From assembly GCA_945903925.1 (NCBI GenBank), contig CAMDPJ010000059.1, forward strand, positions 1 to 11,573: DNA of 11,573 nucleotides. The letters run 5' to 3'. This DNA comes from Chryseobacterium gleum (lineage in GTDB: Bacteria; Bacteroidota; Bacteroidia; Flavobacteriales_C; GCA-002722245). Position 1 is the stretch's first letter. Every line of letters starts with the position of its first letter. The notes under the pieces are model-generated. The model was not told where the DNA came from and ran no database searches. It saw only the letters and a program-made list of their open reading frames with translations. Positions 6,854-11,573 of this stretch are shown here, one piece after another. The position numbers and the translations under genes are program-made.

Positions 6854-6960
6854 AGTTCAATGTTTAATGTTCAATGTTAGCTATACCTAATAAACTCTAA
6901 TCGTTCAATGTTTGATGTTTACTTCAAAGTAAGCTAACTTTGAACATTAAACATTGAACT
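6854..6960. repeat. AT-rich inverted repeat of 7-nt units between gltB and gltD
   Basis: Arms 6854-6882 and 6932-6960 match as inverted repeats at 28 of 29 positions. Each arm is built of heptads, TTCAATG-TTTAATG-TTCAATG. A third, degenerate copy (GTTCAATGTTTGATGTTT, 6903-6920) lies in the loop in the same orientation as the left arm, next to a short hairpin TTACTTCAAAGTAA (6919-6932). The right arm ends 5 nt from the gltB stop, and the left arm starts 8 nt from the gltD ATG. A transcript of the spacer would fold into a long AU-rich hairpin with an alternative pairing to the middle copy. It might act in mRNA processing, stability or setting the gltB:gltD ratio. No clear T-tract follows, so it is a poor intrinsic terminator. 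Confidence 0.8.
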
Positions 6961-6965
6961 CTTCT

Positions 6966-9900
6966 TTATTTTACTAACTCTTTTTTGTCTTTTTTATCTA
7001 ATTTCTTTTTCTCCATTACACGCTTGTAGTCGCGTGGCATAATCTTTTTAAAGAACTTCAATTCCTTATCCCAGTTCTCTAAAATAGTTTTTGCAACATT
7101 ACTTTTAGTGTATTGGAAATGCTCTTGCAATAAGCCTTTCAACTCAGCTGCATCATCTGCAGAGATAGCTTCGATATCAGATAATTCATTGTTGAAATTA
7201 GCTGCAAATTCTTTCCATTTATCCCAAACGTAAGCGTATCCGCCACTAAATCCTGCACCGAAGTTTCTTCCTGTTTTACCCAAAATAACCACTCTACCGC
7301 CAGTCATGTATTCTACACCGTGATCTCCAATACCTTCAACCACCGCAGTAACACCCGAGTTTCTTACACAGAAACGCTCACCCGCTTGTCCGCGAATAAA
7401 TGCCTTACCAGATGTAGCACCATAAAATGCCACGTTACCAATAATCATGTTGTCCTCAGCTGCGAATTTAGAAACCTTGTTTGGATAAATAATTAATTCA
7501 CCACCCGACAAACCTTTACCGAAGTAGTCATTCGCTTCACCTTCAACCGTGAATCGAACACCTTTCGCTGTAAAAGCACCTAATGATTGTCCGGCAGAAC
7601 CAATGAATTTGAAATCTAATGTTCCATCAGGTAAACCTTCACCACCGTACACTTTAGAAATTTCGTTCGACAACATAGCGCCCACAGAACGATCTAAGTT
7701 GATGATAGGATACTCTTTAGAAACCTTAGTGCAGCTTGTTAAAGCAGGTTTAGCATCTTCAATTAATTTTCTATCCATTACATTCTCAATCTCGTGATCT
7801 TGCTCTTTTGTTTTGTAAGTACCAACAGTAGCAGCAACATTCGGACGATATAATAAAGGAGATAAATCTAAGTTTTTGGTTTTCCAGTGTGGCGCGTTGT
7901 AGCTTACTTCCAATAAATCTGTTCTACCTACCATTTCATTGATGGTGCGGAAACCAAGCTCGGCCATTACTTCACGTAAATCTTCGGCAACGAAGTTGAA
8001 GTAATTTACTACGTGATCTGGATTACCAGTGAATAGTTTTCTTAATTCTGGATCTTGTGTGGCAACACCCACCGGACAAGTATTTAAATGACACTTACGC
8101 ATCATGATACAACCCGAAACCACCAAGGCAGCAGTTGCGATACCCCATTCTTCAGCACCCAACATTGTTGCTATAGCGATGTCGCGACCAGTTCTCAACT
8201 GACCATCAGTTTGAACGGTAATACGACTTCTTAAATCATTCAATAATAATGTTTGGTGCGTCTCAGCTAAACCAAGCTCCCATGGCAAACCAGCATGGCG
8301 AATAGAAGAAAGAGGAGAAGCTCCTGTTCCACCATCGTAACCAGCGATTAACACCACATCACCTTTTGCTTTGGCAACACCCGATGCAATAGTACCAACA
8401 CCTGCTTCAGATACCAACTTAACGTTGATACGGGCATCACGATTGGCATTTTTCAAGTCGAATATCAATTGTGCTAAATCCTCAATAGAGTAAATATCGT
8501 GGTGAGGAGGAGGAGAAATCAAGCCTACACCTGGCGTACTGTGACGCACTCTACCAATCCACTCATCTACTTTGTATCCGGGAAGTTGCCCACCCTCGCC
8601 CGGTTTAGCACCTTGCGCTACTTTAATTTGTAACTCATCGGCATTGGTTAAATAATGTGCAGTAACTCCGAAACGGCCCGATGCCACTTGTTTAATCGCA
8701 CTTCTTTCCCAATCTCCGTTTGCTTTTTTAGCGTAACGAATTTCATCTTCACCACCTTCACCCGAGTTTGATTTACCACCAATACGGTTCATGGCGATAG
8801 CCAATGTAGTATGCGCTTCAAAAGAGATAGAGCCAAAAGACATGGCACCTGTAGCGAAACGCTTCATTATGCTTTCTTTAGATTCAACTTCAGCTAAAGG
8901 AACAGCATTTCCTTTTTTCAATTTCAACAATCCGCGAAGCGTTAAAGCTTGTTCGCTTTGATCGTTAACTTTTTGCGCAAATTGTTGGTAAACAGATTTA
9001 TCGTTGGTTCTGGTAGCTTTTTGCAACAACGAAATAGAATCGGGGTTGAACAAATGCGCCTCCCCTTTTCTCTTCCACTGGTAATAACCACCAATGAATA
9101 AATGTTTTTCTAATGTTGTATCTTGGAAAGCACGTTTATGACGAATCAAAACTTCTTTTGCTAAGTCGTCGAAAGTCATTCCTTTAATACGAGATACTGT
9201 GCCATCAAAACATTTTTCGATAACTGCCGGTCCGATACCCAAAGCTTCAAAAATTTGAGCACCTTGGTACGACTGAACAGTAGAAATGCCCATTTTAGAG
9301 AACACTTTCAATAAACCATAATTGATGGCTTTGCTGTAGTTTTCTAATAATTTTTTGATGGTTTTTTCACCCGATTCTATTTCCTCTTCGAACATCGTAC
9401 GAATGGTATCGCCCGCCAAATAAGCGTTTACAGCGTTGGCACCAAAACCAATCAAAGTAGCGAAATGGTGCACTTCAATAGCATCACCAGCCTCTACCAC
9501 TAAAGAGGTGCGCGTTCTCAATCCTTTTTTAATTAAGCTAGAGTGAATAGCACCCACCGCTAATAATGAAGGAATTGGAGCAGTATTTTTATCAATATTT
9601 CTATCAGAGATAATTAAGATGTTACAACCCATTAAGGTAGCACGCTCGGCATTGGCACAAATTTCATCGATAGCATTTTCTAAAGTACCTTCTCTATCTG
9701 ATGCGCTAAATATAGCGTTGATGGTGTACGACTTAAACGCACCATCATTCAACTTGCGCAATTTATCTAACTGTCCGTTCGACAACAATGGATTGTCCAA
9801 ATGTATCTGACGGCAATGCTCAGGCGTTTCGGCCAAGATATTTTTTTGAGAACCCAAGTTGGTGTAAAGCGACATGATCACTTTCTCACGAATAGGGTCG

Positions 9901-11489
9901 ATAGGCGGGTTAGAAACCTGAGCGAACAACTGTTTGAAGTAGTTGGCAAGTGGCTGACTTTGAGAAGACAAAACAGCTAACGGAGTATCTGTTCCCATTG
10001 AGCCCAGCGCTTCCATTCCTTCTTTCGCCATTGGCTCTAACACCGTAATCAAATCTTCACGGGTGAAACCGTAAGTAATTTGTTTTTGAGTCAACTCCAT
10101 TCCTTTTGCAGGAACGTTGGTTTTCTTCATCGGACGAGCCAAATCTTTCAAATTCAACTTGTTTTCTTTCAACCAACGACCGTAAGGTTTAGCTGCACAA
10201 ATTTCATCTTTCAACTCTTTATCAGAGATGATACGACCTTTTTCTAAATCGGCAATGAAAATTTTACCCGGCTGTAAACGACCTTTCTCAATCACTTTCG
10301 CTTCGTCAACAATTAGTGAACCTGCTTCAGAAGACATGATTAAAGTATCGTCATCCAATACGCAGTATCTAGAAGGGCGCAAACCATTTCTATCTAAGGT
10401 TGCACCTACAATTTTACCATCTGTGAAAGAGATAGAAGCCGGACCATCCCATGGTTCCATGATAGAAGAATAGTACTCGTAGAAAGCACGTTTTTCTTCT
10501 CTCATTTCTGGGTTGTGCTGCCACGCTTCAGGAATCAACATCATCATTACTTGGGCCATCGGACGACCACCCAAAGTAAGGATTTCAACAACGTTATCTA
10601 AGTTAGATGAATCTGAACGGTTGATGTCGCAAATAGGCATCATCCAATCAATCTCTTCTACAGTAAACAATGTGCTTTCCAACAAAACTTGTTTAGAACG
10701 CATCCAGTTCACGTTACCTTTGATGGTATTGATTTCACCGTTGTGCGCTATGAAGCGGAAAGGCTGAGCCAATCTCCATTTAGGAAAAGTATTGGTAGAG
10801 AAACGAGAGTGCACCACTGCCATGGCAGAAGCAATCTCTTTCGTTTGTAAATCTAAATAGTATGGACGAAGTTGGTTGGTTCTCAACTGACCTTTGTACA
10901 CCATTACTTTGTATGAGCTTGATGTGATGTGGAAGCTATCGTAAGTAGTTGGTAATTCGCGGTGAATGTTACGGTTGGCGTATTTTCTCAATACACACAA
11001 TCTTCTTTCTAAAGCTTCAGGATCGTTGCTTTCGTTGTATTTCAAGAAAATTTGCTCCACATGAGGCTCAACGTTTCTAGAGGTTTTACCCAGCATCGTG
11101 TTATCGGTAGGCACCACACGGAAAGCCAAAACATCGAAGCCCAAACGATGAGAATATTCAACAAACAATTCCTTACAACGCTGTTGTTCAACAACATCCT
11201 TCGGGAAGAAAGTCATACAAACACCGTATTGTCCGAACTCAGGCAACTCCACACCTTGCTTCTTCAATTCAATTTTGAAGAAGTCGTGAGGCATCTGAAT
11301 AAGCACGCCGGCACCATCACCACTTTCAGGCTCGCAGCCGCAGCCACCGCGATGTTCCATGTTTTCCAACATGGCAATCGCATCCTGAATAATCTTATTT
11401 GATTTCTTGTTTTTAAGGTTGGCCACAAAACCAATACCGCACGAATCGTGCTCAAAAGAGGGGTCATACAATCCTTGATTCTCAGTCAT
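6966..11489 (-). CDS. gltB: Glutamate synthase large (alpha) subunit
   Basis: A 1507-residue protein, full length for bacterial GltB. The glutaminase (class II amidotransferase) domain begins at Cys17 in DSCGIGF; in this family a short propeptide is removed so that this Cys becomes the N-terminal nucleophile, here a leader of only 16 residues. Also visible are EHRGG (45-49), GDGAG (57-61), HSRFSTNT (227-234) and AHNGEINT (248-255). A central domain leads to the FMN-binding synthase domain (about 860-1230), with GKSNSGEGGED (905-915), AQGAKPGEGGQLPG (958-971), PPPHHD (993-998) and AGYDGGTGASP (1049-1059). The [3Fe-4S] cysteines are Cys1127, Cys1133 and Cys1138. The GXGXG beta-helix domain spans about 1270-1430, with repeated GKGLSGG and GAGFSGG motifs, followed by a Lys-rich tail. 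Ammonia from glutamine is channelled to 2-oxoglutarate. It starts at ATG 11489 behind an A/T-rich leader and is first in the gltB-gltD unit. No degradation is seen. Confidence 0.98.
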   Translation of the reverse strand: MTENQGLYDPSFEHDSCGIGFVANLKNKKSNKIIQDAIAMLENMEHRGGCGCEPESGDGAGVLIQMPHDFFKIELKKQGVELPEFGQYGVCMTFFPKDVVEQQRCKELFVEYSHRLGFDVLAFRVVPTDNTMLGKTSRNVEPHVEQIFLKYNESNDPEALERRLCVLRKYANRNIHRELPTTYDSFHITSSSYKVMVYKGQLRTNQLRPYYLDLQTKEIASAMAVVHSRFSTNTFPKWRLAQPFRFIAHNGEINTIKGNVNWMRSKQVLLESTLFTVEEIDWMMPICDINRSDSSNLDNVVEILTLGGRPMAQVMMMLIPEAWQHNPEMREEKRAFYEYYSSIMEPWDGPASISFTDGKIVGATLDRNGLRPSRYCVLDDDTLIMSSEAGSLIVDEAKVIEKGRLQPGKIFIADLEKGRIISDKELKDEICAAKPYGRWLKENKLNLKDLARPMKKTNVPAKGMELTQKQITYGFTREDLITVLEPMAKEGMEALGSMGTDTPLAVLSSQSQPLANYFKQLFAQVSNPPIDPIREKVIMSLYTNLGSQKNILAETPEHCRQIHLDNPLLSNGQLDKLRKLNDGAFKSYTINAIFSASDREGTLENAIDEICANAERATLMGCNILIISDRNIDKNTAPIPSLLAVGAIHSSLIKKGLRTRTSLVVEAGDAIEVHHFATLIGFGANAVNAYLAGDTIRTMFEEEIESGEKTIKKLLENYSKAINYGLLKVFSKMGISTVQSYQGAQIFEALGIGPAVIEKCFDGTVSRIKGMTFDDLAKEVLIRHKRAFQDTTLEKHLFIGGYYQWKRKGEAHLFNPDSISLLQKATRTNDKSVYQQFAQKVNDQSEQALTLRGLLKLKKGNAVPLAEVESKESIMKRFATGAMSFGSISFEAHTTLAIAMNRIGGKSNSGEGGEDEIRYAKKANGDWERSAIKQVASGRFGVTAHYLTNADELQIKVAQGAKPGEGGQLPGYKVDEWIGRVRHSTPGVGLISPPPHHDIYSIEDLAQLIFDLKNANRDARINVKLVSEAGVGTIASGVAKAKGDVVLIAGYDGGTGASPLSSIRHAGLPWELGLAETHQTLLLNDLRSRITVQTDGQLRTGRDIAIATMLGAEEWGIATAALVVSGCIMMRKCHLNTCPVGVATQDPELRKLFTGNPDHVVNYFNFVAEDLREVMAELGFRTINEMVGRTDLLEVSYNAPHWKTKNLDLSPLLYRPNVAATVGTYKTKEQDHEIENVMDRKLIEDAKPALTSCTKVSKEYPIINLDRSVGAMLSNEISKVYGGEGLPDGTLDFKFIGSAGQSLGAFTAKGVRFTVEGEANDYFGKGLSGGELIIYPNKVSKFAAEDNMIIGNVAFYGATSGKAFIRGQAGERFCVRNSGVTAVVEGIGDHGVEYMTGGRVVILGKTGRNFGAGFSGGYAYVWDKWKEFAANFNNELSDIEAISADDAAELKGLLQEHFQYTKSNVAKTILENWDKELKFFKKIMPRDYKRVMEKKKLDKKDKKELVK

Positions 11490-11573
11490 ATCTAATCAAT
11501 TCTTTATTAAAAAATGTCGCGGAAAAAGAACGGTAAAAATAAGGTTTTTTTAGAAAAAATCATAGGGTTTTGG
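11490..11573 (-). other. 5' flank of gltB, A/T-rich leader
   Basis: These 84 nt upstream of gltB contain no gene on either strand. The minus strand is A/T-rich and has no Shine-Dalgarno sequence, as is usual for Bacteroidota. TATTTTTA (11541-11534) resembles the Bacteroidota -7 box TAnnTTTG except for its last base, but no matching TTTG -33 box was found. The gltB promoter probably lies here or just beyond the window edge. Confidence 0.3.

Noticed and set aside
11052..11402. Forward-strand open frame of 116 codons opposite the gltB 5' region
   Set aside because: It is antisense to the well-conserved glutaminase domain of GltB; its composition reflects the opposite-strand codons, and no leader or domain is seen.

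Overview
The window is chromosomal DNA from a member of the Bacteroidota. Evidence for this is the low GC content, the A/T-rich leaders without clear Shine-Dalgarno sequences, the Bacteroidota-like form of phosphoenolpyruvate carboxylase (FDGRGGPPARGGG motif), and a secreted protein with a signal peptide ending in AQA-Q. The genus cannot be told from the sequence alone. All six genes lie on the minus strand, so transcription runs from high to low coordinates.

Layout in transcription order: gltB (11489-6966, glutamate synthase large subunit), a 120-nt spacer holding a long AT-rich inverted repeat, gltD (6845-5355, small subunit), a secreted, probably outer-membrane protein of unknown function starting 2 nt after gltD (5352-4786), ppc (4684-2078, PEP carboxylase) with a good intrinsic terminator (2059-2025), an REP-like double-hairpin element (1901-2021), a circularly permuted ATP-grasp protein with a probable TTG start (1799-345), and, 3 nt further on, the 5' part of a DUF1016/YhcG-type PDDEXK nuclease gene that runs off the left edge (341-1).

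The core is ordinary central carbon and nitrogen metabolism. GltBD makes two glutamates from 2-oxoglutarate and glutamine, and PEP carboxylase refills oxaloacetate, which replaces the 2-oxoglutarate withdrawn. The ATP-grasp protein belongs to a family usually found with alpha-E and transglutaminase-like partners; none is visible here.

I found no clear new multi-gene system. The unusual signals are non-coding structures: (1) a two-unit inverted element at 1901-2021 whose units differ by compensatory base-pair changes; (2) a perfect 12-bp hairpin with a T-rich tail covering codons 2-12 of the secreted-protein gene, just after the gltD stop; (3) a 29-bp inverted repeat of 7-nt TTCAATG/TTTAATG units between gltB and gltD; (4) a perfect 27-nt palindrome inside the nuclease gene. 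The other forward-strand open frames are antisense shadows of these genes or run through the repeat element.
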